Source: CAILKP01 sp038231815 (GTDB lineage Bacteria; Planctomycetota; Phycisphaerae; Phycisphaerales; UBA1924). From it: 64,000 bases of DNA. The stretch's first letter is position 1, and every line of letters begins with the position of its first letter. The DNA lies in contig JBBRKQ010000001.1 of assembly GCA_038231815.1 (NCBI GenBank), positions 1 to 64,000 of the forward strand. The letters are read 5' to 3'. A program made the translations under genes and the position numbers. The notes under the pieces are model-generated. The model was not told the DNA's origin. It saw only the letters and a list, made by a program, of their open reading frames with translations, and did no database searches. Shown one piece after another: positions 27,100 to 36,379 of this stretch.

Positions 27100-28244
27100 T
27101 GAAAGTCGTTTTCCTGACCAATATCGTCAGCCCGTACCGCCGCGGCGTGTTTGAACGGCTCGCGGCAACACCCGGCTGGGATTTCCGGGTTCTAGTCAAC
27201 GCCGAAAGCGAGTTTGACCGCGCCTGGGACGTTTCGCTGGGAACGCTGCCGATTCGTCGGACCAAGTCACTGTCATTTCGTCGACGCGTTGTTACACACA
27301 CGCCGGTACGTTTTGAGCAGAACATTGAGTTCCACGTGCCGACCCATCTGTGGGGAGATCTCAGGGCGTTTCGGCCGGATGTGATCATCTCCCATGAGCT
27401 TGGCCCCCGGACCGGCGTCGCCGCTGCATACGCCCGTACTCACGGCTGCAAACTCGCGATCTGGGCATATCAGTCGCGAGTCAGCGGTACGCAGGGTGGC
27501 ATCGCGAAGCGGTTTATACGCCGGGTGCTGCTTCGCCAGGCCCATGTGGCCATCGGCATGGGTGTGCAGGCACGTGAGGTGCTCAGTTTGTGGGGTGTGG
27601 AGGATCGCCGCATCGTCGATGCCCCCAATGCGGCCGACCATGTCGATCTTGACTGTCAACTCTCAGCTGAGACGCTTCCGGATCAGGTCGCGGCGATCCG
27701 ATCTCGTTTCGGCGGTAAGCGGATTGCGCTGGTGATCGGCCGGCTGATCCCACTCAAGGGCATCCCCGAGATGCTCAGTGCTTGGGCGCGACTCCCTGCG
27801 GCCGTGAAGTCGCAGTGGCAACTCGTCTTCGTGGGTGATGGCCCGCTGCGCCCGCTTATTGACTCGGCCGGTCCGGGCGTGTGCTGCGTCGGAGCGGCGA
27901 AGACTACACAAACGGCTTCGTGGTATCGGGCCGCAGCGCTCCACATTTTCCCAACGCTGGGTGATGTGTGGGGGCTTGTCGTCAACGAGGCCTCACAGTG
28001 CGGAACCCCCTCGCTTTGCTCTGTCCACGCCGGGTGCTGCGATGACATGATCGATGATGGAGTGTCGGGCTTGCTGTTTGACCCCGTCAGCGCGGAATCT
28101 TCTACGCGGGATCTGGCCGCGGCGCTCACTCGTGAAGATCTTCAGCTGCTGGGCAACAACGCCCGAGAATCCGCCCGTTCGTTCACGCTGGATGGCCTCG
28201 CTAACGGCTTCCGCCAAGCGGTGCACAGAGCTGTTACCGAGTAG
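27099..28244 (+). CDS. Family 4 glycosyltransferase
   Basis: GT-B fold glycosyltransferase of 381 residues. The N-terminal domain begins KVVFLTNIVSPYRRGVFERLA. The C-terminal donor-binding domain has IALVIGRLIPLKGIPEMLSAW, QLVFVGDGPLRPLI and FPTLGDVWGLVVNEASQCGTP, matching the EX7E region of family 4. The start overlaps the previous stop by one base (TGATG). Its 3' end overlaps the convergent flippase gene by 11 bases. Confidence 0.9.
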   Translation: MKVVFLTNIVSPYRRGVFERLAATPGWDFRVLVNAESEFDRAWDVSLGTLPIRRTKSLSFRRRVVTHTPVRFEQNIEFHVPTHLWGDLRAFRPDVIISHELGPRTGVAAAYARTHGCKLAIWAYQSRVSGTQGGIAKRFIRRVLLRQAHVAIGMGVQAREVLSLWGVEDRRIVDAPNAADHVDLDCQLSAETLPDQVAAIRSRFGGKRIALVIGRLIPLKGIPEMLSAWARLPAAVKSQWQLVFVGDGPLRPLIDSAGPGVCCVGAAKTTQTASWYRAAALHIFPTLGDVWGLVVNEASQCGTPSLCSVHAGCCDDMIDDGVSGLLFDPVSAESSTRDLAAALTREDLQLLGNNARESARSFTLDGLANGFRQAVHRAVTE

Positions 28245-29529
28245 CGGGGGCGGCATCCGGGATCGCGAACGTGAATGTTCGGCAACCGGCGGTCCATGCA
28301 AGTTTTACTGTCAGGAGCACGAACACACCCTCTGTAGCGGCCAGTGCCCATGCGCTGCCCACGGTTCCGCCCCACAGCGCCGCTGGCACTAAGAGTGCAA
28401 GCGACACAGCGGCCACCGCGAGCCGCGCCTTCGTCACCGCTACGGTTCCCGCCTCTGAGAGGGATTGCACCGCAACGGCGCTGCAGGCCCCGACTGCTTC
28501 CAGTGTTGCGTAAACCGTCAGCGCTGCAAAGCATGCGGCCGCACTCTCAAATCCTGCGCCGAATATAAGTCGAAGTACCTTCTCGCCACCAGCGGCAGCG
28601 GTTGCGGCGAGAACACCCCCCAGCAGGACAATCGGCACGATTGCCAGCAGCAACGCACGTACAAACGCTGATCCATCGCCGCGGCGGGCGTGAAGCCCGA
28701 GCCGCGGCCTAAGGACGCCACTCATTGATCCTGAGAAGAGCCGGATTGGCCCGGCAAGTGTCTGCGCAGCCCCAAAGGCTGCGACATCCAGCGGCCCCAG
28801 CATCGCCTGAAGAACAAAGGGCTGCGCGCGGCTCGATGCGGTAACGCCCAGTGACCCGATAACCATCGGTTTGGCGATCGTCGTCATTCGTGCGGCAGCC
28901 TTGGCATCGACAGTCGTTTCTGTAGTCGTCGCGGTGGCACGCTTGCGTTTTGCCAGCATCGCAAGCCGCGCGGCCGCACCGCTGGCGCAGGCCATCCAGG
29001 TCATGGTCCCACCTGCACTGCCAGAGAGGACTGCGATTGCCAGTGTGCAGGCAGCTGCACCGGCGAAAGCCGTTTCCGAGGCAAAGACCAGGCGCGAGCG
29101 AAACGCCGCGGTGAGCGAGCCTTGGGCCGGTGTGGCAAGTGCTGACAACCACAAGAACCCGGCAAATGAGGCGATTTCTGCCGGTGGTGCGCTGGTGAGA
29201 ACAGCGGCTGCAACCGCGCCGCCGCACGAACCCAGCACTGCGAGCTGCCGGGCACGAATACGAGCGACACCATCGAGAGCGGCGGCTTCATCGGTGCCTG
29301 CGCCTGAGGAGAGCGTGATCAACGGAGTTGTTACTACGGCATTGACGACGGTGGAGACAATCGTTTCAATTGCCATGAACAAGACAAACCGGGCGAATGA
29401 TTCCGGATCGCCCATGCGGGCCACGGCAACGCCAAGACCAACCCGGCTGACTGAGCGGACCGCCGATGTGCCGATTGCGGCCACCTTGTCCGATCCGACG
29501 ATCGAGATGAGTTCTTCGAGCTTTTTCAC
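28234..29529 (-). CDS. Polysaccharide flippase (Wzx-like, MOP superfamily)
   Basis: Integral membrane protein of about 431 residues with 12 or so hydrophobic segments rich in Ala, Val and Leu. The pattern of paired helices and short loops, with AQTLAGPIRLFSGSMSGVLRPRLG in the middle, fits oligosaccharide flippases that move lipid-linked repeat units to the periplasmic face. The start is GTG at 29529, overlapping the upstream stop as GTGA. Sequence conservation is weak, as usual for Wzx, so the call rests on topology and context. Confidence 0.75.
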   Translation of the reverse strand: MKKLEELISIVGSDKVAAIGTSAVRSVSRVGLGVAVARMGDPESFARFVLFMAIETIVSTVVNAVVTTPLITLSSGAGTDEAAALDGVARIRARQLAVLGSCGGAVAAAVLTSAPPAEIASFAGFLWLSALATPAQGSLTAAFRSRLVFASETAFAGAAACTLAIAVLSGSAGGTMTWMACASGAAARLAMLAKRKRATATTTETTVDAKAAARMTTIAKPMVIGSLGVTASSRAQPFVLQAMLGPLDVAAFGAAQTLAGPIRLFSGSMSGVLRPRLGLHARRGDGSAFVRALLLAIVPIVLLGGVLAATAAAGGEKVLRLIFGAGFESAAACFAALTVYATLEAVGACSAVAVQSLSEAGTVAVTKARLAVAAVSLALLVPAALWGGTVGSAWALAATEGVFVLLTVKLAWTAGCRTFTFAIPDAAPATR

Positions 29530-30728
29530 GCCGAGGCCGCCCCTCTGCCAAAGGCCCCGAGTACGGCAACCGCGTTGGCCTGCCATGTGAACCGCTGGTT
29601 GACGATTCGTTGCCCTGCGACGCCGCGATTGTGCGCATCTTCAGGAAAATCAAGTGAATAAATAATGGCATCGGCTATGGCCCTGGGTGTCCGCGTGGGC
29701 AGCACCCAGCCGAGTGGCTCGGATGGTGAGCTGACCAGGGATGCCAGTCCGCAGTCGCTGGTCATGAGCACCGGGGTGCCGACGCTTAGGGCCTCCGCGT
29801 ACACAAGTCCGAAGGCTTCGCCGTTGGCTGGAAGCGCAAACAGCAGCGCCGTCTGCATCAGTGAACGCAATTTTGCGGCTGGCTGCAGCGGCAGCAGCGA
29901 GATCGAATCAGAGGCTGTGCTTCGGCTGATCAACCGGGCAAGCGAGTCTGGGGCATCGGTGACTAGAGTGAGACGAGCATTTCGGTGTCGTGCCCGGACC
30001 AAAGGCCACGCGGCAACAAGCTCCTCAAACCCCTTGCGCCGGTAGTAGTGCCCGGCGGAGAGCACCTCGGTGCCCTGGCCTGCAGCCGGCCCTGCCGAAA
30101 CATCCTCGGCGACGACGCCGTTAGGGATCCACTTAACGTTTGAGACACCCAGTGTGTCTGCAAGGTGCTTGCGCATCGGCTCGCCAACGACGAGCACGCA
30201 GCGCACCTGTGCGGCTATCTTGCGGTAGTACTCGCCCAATCGTGTGCTAGGTTTCAGACGCATCACATCTTCAGCAGAGTGTTCGATTATGCAGACCCCG
30301 CTTGCGCATTTGCGTGCTGCTTTGACGCACGCCAGGCCCCACGGCATGAGCCCATGAGCAAGAATCATGTCCGCCTCTGCTCTCACGCAGGCGTTGTGTA
30401 CGGCAGGCTCCAGAGCCGTCGATGCGACCGTGCTCAGGGAGCGTGGGCAATACGTGGCAACTGCCTGGCGGGCGACCTTTGGATAAGCAAACGCTGCGCG
30501 CGGCGAGTGGATCTGAACTCCGCGGATCGTGAACTGCGCGGGACGCTCGGCATGTCGTCGGAAGTGACCGCCCCTGTAGCCAAAGACGCGGGGGATGTAA
30601 GGAGCAGGAGAGAAAATGGTGGTCCGGCATCCAGCCTCCGCCAGTGCCGCCGCCTGTGAGACGTGGTAGGCCCCCTGGCTCAGACGTGTAGGCCATGGGA
30701 CGGTCATGGAGCATAAAAGCAGATTCAT
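29526..30728 (-). CDS. Family 4 glycosyltransferase
   Basis: GT-B glycosyltransferase of 400 residues. Landmarks are an N-terminal TVPWPTRLSQGAYHVSQAAALAEAG, the linker WIPNGVVAEDV, EVLSAGHYYRRKGFEELVAAWP in the donor domain and LLFALPANGEAFGLVYAEALSVGTPVL with the EX7E motif. The ATG at 30728 overlaps the upstream stop (ATGA). It forms one operon with the glycosyltransferase before it and the flippase after it. Confidence 0.9.
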   Translation of the reverse strand: MNLLLCSMTVPWPTRLSQGAYHVSQAAALAEAGCRTTIFSPAPYIPRVFGYRGGHFRRHAERPAQFTIRGVQIHSPRAAFAYPKVARQAVATYCPRSLSTVASTALEPAVHNACVRAEADMILAHGLMPWGLACVKAARKCASGVCIIEHSAEDVMRLKPSTRLGEYYRKIAAQVRCVLVVGEPMRKHLADTLGVSNVKWIPNGVVAEDVSAGPAAGQGTEVLSAGHYYRRKGFEELVAAWPLVRARHRNARLTLVTDAPDSLARLISRSTASDSISLLPLQPAAKLRSLMQTALLFALPANGEAFGLVYAEALSVGTPVLMTSDCGLASLVSSPSEPLGWVLPTRTPRAIADAIIYSLDFPEDAHNRGVAGQRIVNQRFTWQANAVAVLGAFGRGAASA

Positions 30729-31906
30729 GAAACACCTCGCGCGGAGCCGGCGTTGGTTGCCTCGTGATAGATTTCGCGCAGTCTGCTGTAGTTCGCTTCC
30801 GGTGTGAAGTGCCTCTGCCACGCTGCGCGCGCGTGTACTCGCATTTTCGCCAGCGTCTCGGGACGTGAGAGCATGTCGCGGCAGGTATTTGCAAGGTCCG
30901 CGGCATCACCCGAGGTGAACAGGCGACCCGTGCATCCCTCCTGAACAAGGGATGTCATCGTGCCCATCCTTGATGCCAGCACGGGCGTTCCTGCCGCGTA
31001 AGCCTCGATGATCGAGAGGCCGAACGTCTCGTACCATTGCGAAGGAAAGATGACCACCGAGGCGTCCCGCATGAGCGTACCGATACGGGCCGAATCGGCT
31101 ATGCCGAGGTAGCGGATTTTCCCGCCAGACTCGGCCGCGGCCTGTTCGACCTCAGTTCGCATCGGGCCATCTCCGGCGATTAGCAGTGGTGCACCTGCTT
31201 CATGCTGTCGCCAAGCACGCAGCATCGTGGCGATGCCCTTCTCGGGAACAAGTCTGCCGGCGTAGAGCGCGTAGCCACCGTCGCCGCCACCTGGTCCGGC
31301 AACGTCGCCCACGAAGTTGGGCTTCACGCACAGCCGCTCCGGCGGGAGTCCCGCGCGCACAAACACCCCTCGCGAAAACTCGGTGAGGGCGATGTAGCGG
31401 TCAACCACCGTTTGATATGTACTGATGGCACGATGCACCGTCAGCATGACCGCCACCGCGGCTGTTGCGGCGCGGCTGTTGCGGTAGCAAGCGTGCGTGA
31501 TACCGGGGCTGGACAGGCTCGTTCCTAGGCAATCCTCGCATACCTGTCCATCCCGGTACAGGATCCCTGATGGGCAAGCCAGTCTGAAGTTGTGCAGCGT
31601 CTGGACAACAGGAACACCTAGTCCCTTCGCCGCGTAATAGCCCGATGGGGAGATGCGGGGTAACGTATTGTGGAAGTGGGCCACTTCGGGCCGGAATCGG
31701 TGGATCACCTTTTTTAGGGCCCGGTAACTCGCGGCGTTCCACACAGTCTCTAGAGCTGCTGCGATTCCCGGTTTGAGACTGTCATTCTCAAGTTGAAACG
31801 TCTCAACATCGTCACCCTGAGAGCGAAGCAGTGCCCGTTCCCGCTCCACCACGGCGTCTTCGCCGCCGCGCTGCCGGTAACTGTTGTGTATCTGAAGAAT
31901 TCTCAT
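30725..31906 (-). CDS. Family 4 glycosyltransferase
   Basis: GT-B glycosyltransferase of 393 residues, first gene of the minus-strand operon. It begins MRILQIHNSYRQRGGEDAVV, typical of exopolysaccharide transferases. A cysteine-bearing insert (ACPSGILYRDGQVCEDCLG) of a kind seen in this subgroup follows. The donor domain has YALYAGRLVPEKGIATMLRAW, LLIAGDGPM and SQWYETFGLSIIEAYAAGTPVLAS. GGAG lies at 31913-31916. A sigma54 promoter match on this strand (31964-31979) predicts a leader of about 47 bases. Confidence 0.92.
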   Translation of the reverse strand: MRILQIHNSYRQRGGEDAVVERERALLRSQGDDVETFQLENDSLKPGIAAALETVWNAASYRALKKVIHRFRPEVAHFHNTLPRISPSGYYAAKGLGVPVVQTLHNFRLACPSGILYRDGQVCEDCLGTSLSSPGITHACYRNSRAATAAVAVMLTVHRAISTYQTVVDRYIALTEFSRGVFVRAGLPPERLCVKPNFVGDVAGPGGGDGGYALYAGRLVPEKGIATMLRAWRQHEAGAPLLIAGDGPMRTEVEQAAAESGGKIRYLGIADSARIGTLMRDASVVIFPSQWYETFGLSIIEAYAAGTPVLASRMGTMTSLVQEGCTGRLFTSGDAADLANTCRDMLSRPETLAKMRVHARAAWQRHFTPEANYSRLREIYHEATNAGSARGVS

Positions 31907-31939
31907 GGGGGGCTCCGAAACCACAGGGTTGACTCACGA

Positions 31940-31955
31940 TGGCACACGCATTGCT
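31940..31955 (+). promoter_or_regulatory. Sigma54 promoter for the Wzz-Wzy operon
   Basis: TGGCACACGCATTGCT matches the sigma54 consensus nearly exactly, with GG at 31941-31942 and GC at 31953-31954. The predicted start is near 31966, only two bases before the first plausible ATG of the downstream gene. Confidence 0.78.
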
Positions 31956-31963
31956 TTGTCGTG

Positions 31964-31979
31964 TGCAATGGGCATGCCA
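31964..31979 (-). promoter_or_regulatory. Sigma54 promoter for the glycosyltransferase-flippase operon
   Basis: Minus-strand TGGCATGCCCATTGCA matches TGGCACG-N4-TTGCA with one change (C to T), GG and GC correctly spaced. The predicted start is near 31953. Confidence 0.7.
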
Positions 31980-33239
31980 GCTTCCAACCGAACCGTGGAG
32001 ACCGAGCAACTCGCAACGTGGCATGAGCCTGTTCTCAGGATTCTGTATGATCTTGCGGTGCGCCAGCGGCTGATTGCGTGTTTCGTTGTCCTCGGTGTAG
32101 TTGCCGGATGTGTGATGTATGTTCGAACGCCGCCGTACTTTCGGGCTTCGGCCGTTGCGGTCTTGATGTCGCGGGAGAAGCCCGTGACGGGTGCATCGCT
32201 CGAACTCGGAACCATGAAGACCGAGAACGATGCGGCCGTACGCGGACCATCGGGTACGCTCATGCTCCCGCCGAATCCTAATTTGTATATCGAACTGATT
32301 TATTCTCGCGCTGTGCTGGAAGAGCTTGCCGCCCGCTTTCTCACGCGTTCGGCGGGCGACGTGGGCAGTGAGGCCTCTGATGAGGCGGTGGCCCGTCTGC
32401 AGAAGGCGATTCTTGTCAAGGGTACTGAAGAAGGCCTGCTCACGATCACCGTCACCGATGCCGATCGGCAGGTCAGTGCCGACATGGCCAACGCCATTGT
32501 TCGCGAGTGCGAAGCGGCCAGCAAGAAGATTGAGCGGCAGTTGGTGCTGCAGCAGGCCGGCTATCTCGACGGCGCGGTATTGAAGGCCGAGCAGGATGTT
32601 GAGCAAACGACCCGTGACTTTGAGACCTTCAGTACAAAGCACCGCCTGATTGATCCGGTAGCAGAAGGTACCGAATCGCTGCGCATGATCCGTGAAGCAA
32701 TTACCGCCCGCGAGTCGCTCACAGCACGCCTGGATGGGTTGCTGGTTTCCCGTACTGATAGAGACCACGAGGTCAAGCGCCTCCGTGGCGAGATCGCATC
32801 GATCGATACACGCCTGGCATCCTCCCGTGACGGATTCGCCGGGTCCAGACACGGTGATGGGCTTGCAGCGCTTATGGTGGAGCAGGAAGGGCTGAAGCAG
32901 AAGCTCCGCTACCGTCGCGATCTTCTCGGTACGCTCGAAGCTCAGGCCAGCATCTTCAGGCTTCGTGCTGAACAGCCCGCCGGTAGCGTTGCCGTGGTCC
33001 GGGTCGCGACACCCTCGGCCCTGCCGGCGGGGCCCAGCAAGAAACAGGTGTTCGGGATTCCCGTCTTCTGTGGTCTGGCCTTGGGCGTTTTAGTCGCGCT
33101 GCTTCACGCCCAGTGGTCACGCATCCGTAAGGATCGGGTGCTCTCTGAATCCAGCGATCGGCTCATTGCAGCCGCTGTGCCGGACAGGCTTCGCCGCTGG
33201 CACCGAAGTTTGTTGCAGAGGGAGCGGGCCGCCGTATGA
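31968..33239 (+). CDS. Wzz/GumC-like polysaccharide chain-length or export protein
   Basis: Inner-membrane polysaccharide co-polymerase of about 423 residues. A first membrane helix (LIACFVVLGVVAGCVMYV) is followed by the Wzz-type periplasmic region (PPYFRASAVAVLMS), a long coiled coil with QAGYLDGAVLKAEQDVEQTTRDFETF, a proline-rich PSALPAGPSKK before the second helix (VFGIPVFCGLALGVLVALL), and a short cytoplasmic tail. There is no Walker motif or tyrosine tail, so the autokinase part of Wzc is absent. The start is uncertain: ATGs at 31968 and 31974 both lie very close to the predicted sigma54 transcript start. Confidence 0.82.
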   Translation: MGMPASNRTVETEQLATWHEPVLRILYDLAVRQRLIACFVVLGVVAGCVMYVRTPPYFRASAVAVLMSREKPVTGASLELGTMKTENDAAVRGPSGTLMLPPNPNLYIELIYSRAVLEELAARFLTRSAGDVGSEASDEAVARLQKAILVKGTEEGLLTITVTDADRQVSADMANAIVRECEAASKKIERQLVLQQAGYLDGAVLKAEQDVEQTTRDFETFSTKHRLIDPVAEGTESLRMIREAITARESLTARLDGLLVSRTDRDHEVKRLRGEIASIDTRLASSRDGFAGSRHGDGLAALMVEQEGLKQKLRYRRDLLGTLEAQASIFRLRAEQPAGSVAVVRVATPSALPAGPSKKQVFGIPVFCGLALGVLVALLHAQWSRIRKDRVLSESSDRLIAAAVPDRLRRWHRSLLQRERAAV

Positions 33240-34525
33240 ACGAAGATGCCCCGCAGCCTGTCGGGCCGCTTCTGGCTGAACCTGCCCCGTCAGGAGGCAT
33301 GGTCACGCTGGCTGTACAGTGCGCGGTGGGCATCTGGCTGCTGCAGGTTATCACCGGATTCCGCTTGCCCTGGTCGCCGATTGTCGTCACCGATGGCGAC
33401 AGTGGCGCTGCGGTCCGCCAACTTGTGTTCACCGGTGGAGGCCTAATCGGAACGTTGTGGCTGTTCTTAAACGCCAGACTCGCTCATGTACTCCCCGGTC
33501 GCGGACCGGTTTTCGTGCTCGTTGCATGGACAATGCTCTCAGCGGTGTACTCAATCGAGCCGGATCTTACAATCAAGCGATCGATTATTCTGGCGTTCTG
33601 TGTCACAATGCTCGTCGCCATCGTGACTTCAGTTCGGGATCCCCTCGCCGTGCTTGCCCGGTGGGTTACAGCGGCCACCGGTCTGGCCGCATGGATTTCA
33701 ATCGCAGTCAGCATCGTACTTCCGGCGAACTGCTGGTCAATCGCAGAACGCCCCGGACTCGCCGGAGTAACCGGTCACCCCAACCAACTCGGTTCGATCG
33801 TCGGAATTGGTCTGCTGGTCTCACTGGGTATTCACGCGCGTGGTTTGGAGGGCATGCTGGTATTGGTCGCACAGGTGGGCCTGGTACTGGCACTTGTCAT
33901 GACCAAGTCCATGACTTGTCTGAGCTTCACCATCATCGGTGTAGCACTGTTTCTTGTGCTGCGGGCAAGGCCAAAGTCGCTGATGACCGCGGCCGTGATC
34001 GCAGCCCCGGTCATCGCCGCCGCCGCGTGCCTTGGGTTCATGGCGATACGTGATGGCCTGCTCTCGGCTGCTGGAAAGGACGCTTCGCTCTCGGGACGTA
34101 CCGAGTTGTGGCACGTCGTGCTCCAGCAGATCAGCGAGCGGCCAATCCTAGGGACGGGCTTCGGAGCGTTCTGGCGCGAGGGACGTGGCCGGGAACTCGT
34201 CGGCAATTGGAATCCCCGTCAGTCGCACGAGGCCTACTTTGATGTCATGCTTGACCTTGGGCTGGTCGGATTGTGCCTGGTTGCGGCCGTTATTGGCTCC
34301 GTCACCGTCGCGCCGGTTCTGGCCAGTGTTGCCCGCGGCGTGCGTCTGAGTCGTCAGAGCGCCGCCACCATCGCGATGGTGCTCGGCTTGTGCGGGTCGT
34401 ACGGCCTTGGCGAGAGTTTCCTGCTAAAGACGGACAAATTTCCGTTTTTCGTAGTGCTCTGGGTGGCCCTTGCGTTTTCGGCGAGGGTGACATCACTTGA
34501 TACGCCGGTAGAGAGTCGCCAGTGA
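33236..34525 (+). CDS. O-antigen ligase/polymerase family membrane protein (Wzy/WaaL-like)
   Basis: Integral membrane protein of 429 residues with about 11 hydrophobic segments. It carries the family landmarks: GVTGHPNQLG in the middle, and in the large periplasmic loop SLSGRTELWHVVLQQISERPILGTGFGAFW and RQSHEAYFDVMLDLGLVG, which contain the conserved Arg and His-Glu positions. It would polymerise or ligate the repeat units. It overlaps the Wzz-like gene (ATGA). Its 3' end overlaps the convergent regulator gene by 33 bases. Confidence 0.88.
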   Translation: MNEDAPQPVGPLLAEPAPSGGMVTLAVQCAVGIWLLQVITGFRLPWSPIVVTDGDSGAAVRQLVFTGGGLIGTLWLFLNARLAHVLPGRGPVFVLVAWTMLSAVYSIEPDLTIKRSIILAFCVTMLVAIVTSVRDPLAVLARWVTAATGLAAWISIAVSIVLPANCWSIAERPGLAGVTGHPNQLGSIVGIGLLVSLGIHARGLEGMLVLVAQVGLVLALVMTKSMTCLSFTIIGVALFLVLRARPKSLMTAAVIAAPVIAAAACLGFMAIRDGLLSAAGKDASLSGRTELWHVVLQQISERPILGTGFGAFWREGRGRELVGNWNPRQSHEAYFDVMLDLGLVGLCLVAAVIGSVTVAPVLASVARGVRLSRQSAATIAMVLGLCGSYGLGESFLLKTDKFPFFVVLWVALAFSARVTSLDTPVESRQ

Positions 34526-35854
34526 GATTCCGAGTATCTTTGCGGCATCGCGAGCCGAGCCGTTGGTCTGTTCCATGGCACGCTGAATCATGCGAGTTTC
34601 CATCTCTTCGAGCGTCACGATCGCCTCGCCAAGAACCGTGACCGTATCGGCCCTAGCTGTTGGCGCGGCTGTCATCGGCGTTCTTTGTCGCATTGTTTCC
34701 GGCAGCATCGTTACCTCGAGTTCGCGTGCATCGTTAAGCACCACAACCCGCTCGATTACCTGTCGGAGTTCACGGACATTGCCGGGCCACCCATACGCAC
34801 CCAGTTGCGTGCTCGCCTCCGGCGAGATGCTCTCAAACTCACGGCCATACTTCTGAGCAAACTCGCGGAGGAAGGCGAACGCAAGCACGATGATGTCGTG
34901 CCCCCGCTGCCTCAGCGGCGGAAGTTCAATCGGGATCGTGCTCAGTCGGTAGAAAAGGTCTTCGCGGAAGCGTCCGTCCCGAACATCCTCGAGTAGATCG
35001 CGGTTCGTCGCGGCGATGATCCGCGCATCCGACCGTACTTCTTCTGAGCCGCCCACGCGCCGAAAGGTGCGTTCCTGCAGGAAGCGCAGCAGCTTGGCCT
35101 GAAGATCAATCGGCATCTCGCCGATCTCATCAAAGAACAGTGTCCCATCCGCGGCCTGCTCGCAGAGTCCCTTGCGCTGCTTCTCAGCGCCTGTGAACGA
35201 GCCCCGCTCATGCCCGAAGAGTGTTGACTCGACAAGCTCTCGTGGAAGCGCCGCCATGTTCACGCACACCAGCTCTCCCTTGCGTCGGCTCCAGTCATGC
35301 GCCGCCCGGGCCGCGAGTTCCTTGCCTGTTCCCGACTCGCCGAGGATCAGCAGCGTTGCGTCCGTCGGGGCCGCCATGCGAATGGTGTCCAGCACCGCGA
35401 GCACCGCCTCACTTTGGCCCTGCAGTTCAGTGGTTTCGTACCTCCCCGCGATCCGCTCTGCCCTGGCGAGCAGCCGCCCGTGGACGACGGCCTTTGGGAC
35501 GGTTGCGTACAGCCGAGCTTCATCCAGCAGGGGTTTGGGCAGAAAATCAAATGCTCCTGCCTTGATGGCGCGCACCACGAGCGTGACGGCGGGCGCCGCA
35601 GTCGTCAGGATGATCGGCGCAAACTGAAATCGTGATTTGATTCTTGGCAGTTCGGTGAGGCTGTCGATCATCCCCAGTTGCCAATCGAGAATGATTGCAG
35701 ATGGTGCTGGCCCCGGAGATGCAAGCGCATCAGTTAGCGTGGTAAATGAGTGGGACTTGATGTCGCGTTCTCTGAGCTGTCCCGCGCATATCGCACAAAA
35801 GTGCGGATCATCATCGATGATGTAGATAACGTCGGGCTGGGCGGGCTGAGGCAT
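34493..35854 (-). CDS. Sigma54-dependent response regulator (NtrC family)
   Basis: A 453-residue transcription activator. The receiver has VDDD-type acidic residues (IIDDDP) and phospho-Asp D57 (IILDWQLG). The AAA+ domain has Walker A GESGTGKE (172-179), the sigma54-contact loop as GSFTGA (218-223, a tolerated variant of GAFTGA), Walker B TLFFDEIGEM and the RxDLFYRL box. A Fis-type helix-turn-helix ends the protein (SARDAAKILGISLATLYRRIK). It resembles PrsR-like regulators of exopolysaccharide loci. The sigma54 promoters at 24.1 and 31.9 kb are its likely targets. No dedicated kinase gene is adjacent, so the H-NOX-linked kinase may feed it. Confidence 0.93.
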   Translation of the reverse strand: MPQPAQPDVIYIIDDDPHFCAICAGQLRERDIKSHSFTTLTDALASPGPAPSAIILDWQLGMIDSLTELPRIKSRFQFAPIILTTAAPAVTLVVRAIKAGAFDFLPKPLLDEARLYATVPKAVVHGRLLARAERIAGRYETTELQGQSEAVLAVLDTIRMAAPTDATLLILGESGTGKELAARAAHDWSRRKGELVCVNMAALPRELVESTLFGHERGSFTGAEKQRKGLCEQAADGTLFFDEIGEMPIDLQAKLLRFLQERTFRRVGGSEEVRSDARIIAATNRDLLEDVRDGRFREDLFYRLSTIPIELPPLRQRGHDIIVLAFAFLREFAQKYGREFESISPEASTQLGAYGWPGNVRELRQVIERVVVLNDARELEVTMLPETMRQRTPMTAAPTARADTVTVLGEAIVTLEEMETRMIQRAMEQTNGSARDAAKILGISLATLYRRIK

Positions 35855-35877
35855 CAGGCCATTCTATCTCCGAATGC

Positions 35878-36379
35878 GATCTACGTTGATGCGAAAGACC
35901 TCGCCTTCAGCCCGCAGCACAATGAGTGTGCCGCCGCGGCTGGTCGAGCAGAGGTCGACAGCGGCCGACCGAATGGGTCACTGCCCGGTAACTGCCATCC
36001 GATCGCCGCGCCCGAGGTCACAGGCCACGTGAACAGCTCGGGCGTTTTGACTAGCAGTCGATCCTGTTCGAAGTTGGGCCCAAGTGGTTGGGGCATGTGC
36101 GGTTTTTGTGCGGATGATCGATGAGGATACCGAGCAGTTGAATTCCCAGCAGATCGCATGCAATTTGCCAGTTGAAGCACTTAATGGCGGGGACGAAGAT
36201 CTGCGGACCGATGGACTCTTCAGGGTCGTGGGTGGGTTCTCAGCTGATTCCAGCCGAACGAGCACCACGCGGCGAAAGGTGGTTGGCGCAACGCCTCGGA
36301 GCTGCAGGTAGAACTGAGCTTGCGCATCTCCGGCGATGTCAAAGTGGTATCGGACATCATCGGGATTGATCGTACGCAC
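35878..36379 (-). pseudogene. Possible decayed gene, coding pattern split over three frames
   Basis: Protein-like stretches follow one another on the minus strand in different frames: MRTINPDDVRYHFDIAG ... RRVVLVRLESAE, then EESIGPQIFVPAIKCFNW and LLGIQLLGILIDHPH, then ELFTWPVTSGAAIGWQLPG, then GGTLIVLRAEGEVFRINVD before a stop at about 35878. Each looks more like coding sequence than its shadows, but stops and frame changes separate them. The segment with IDHPHKNRTCPNH loosely recalls a JAB/MPN-type metal site; this is a guess. Confidence 0.35.
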
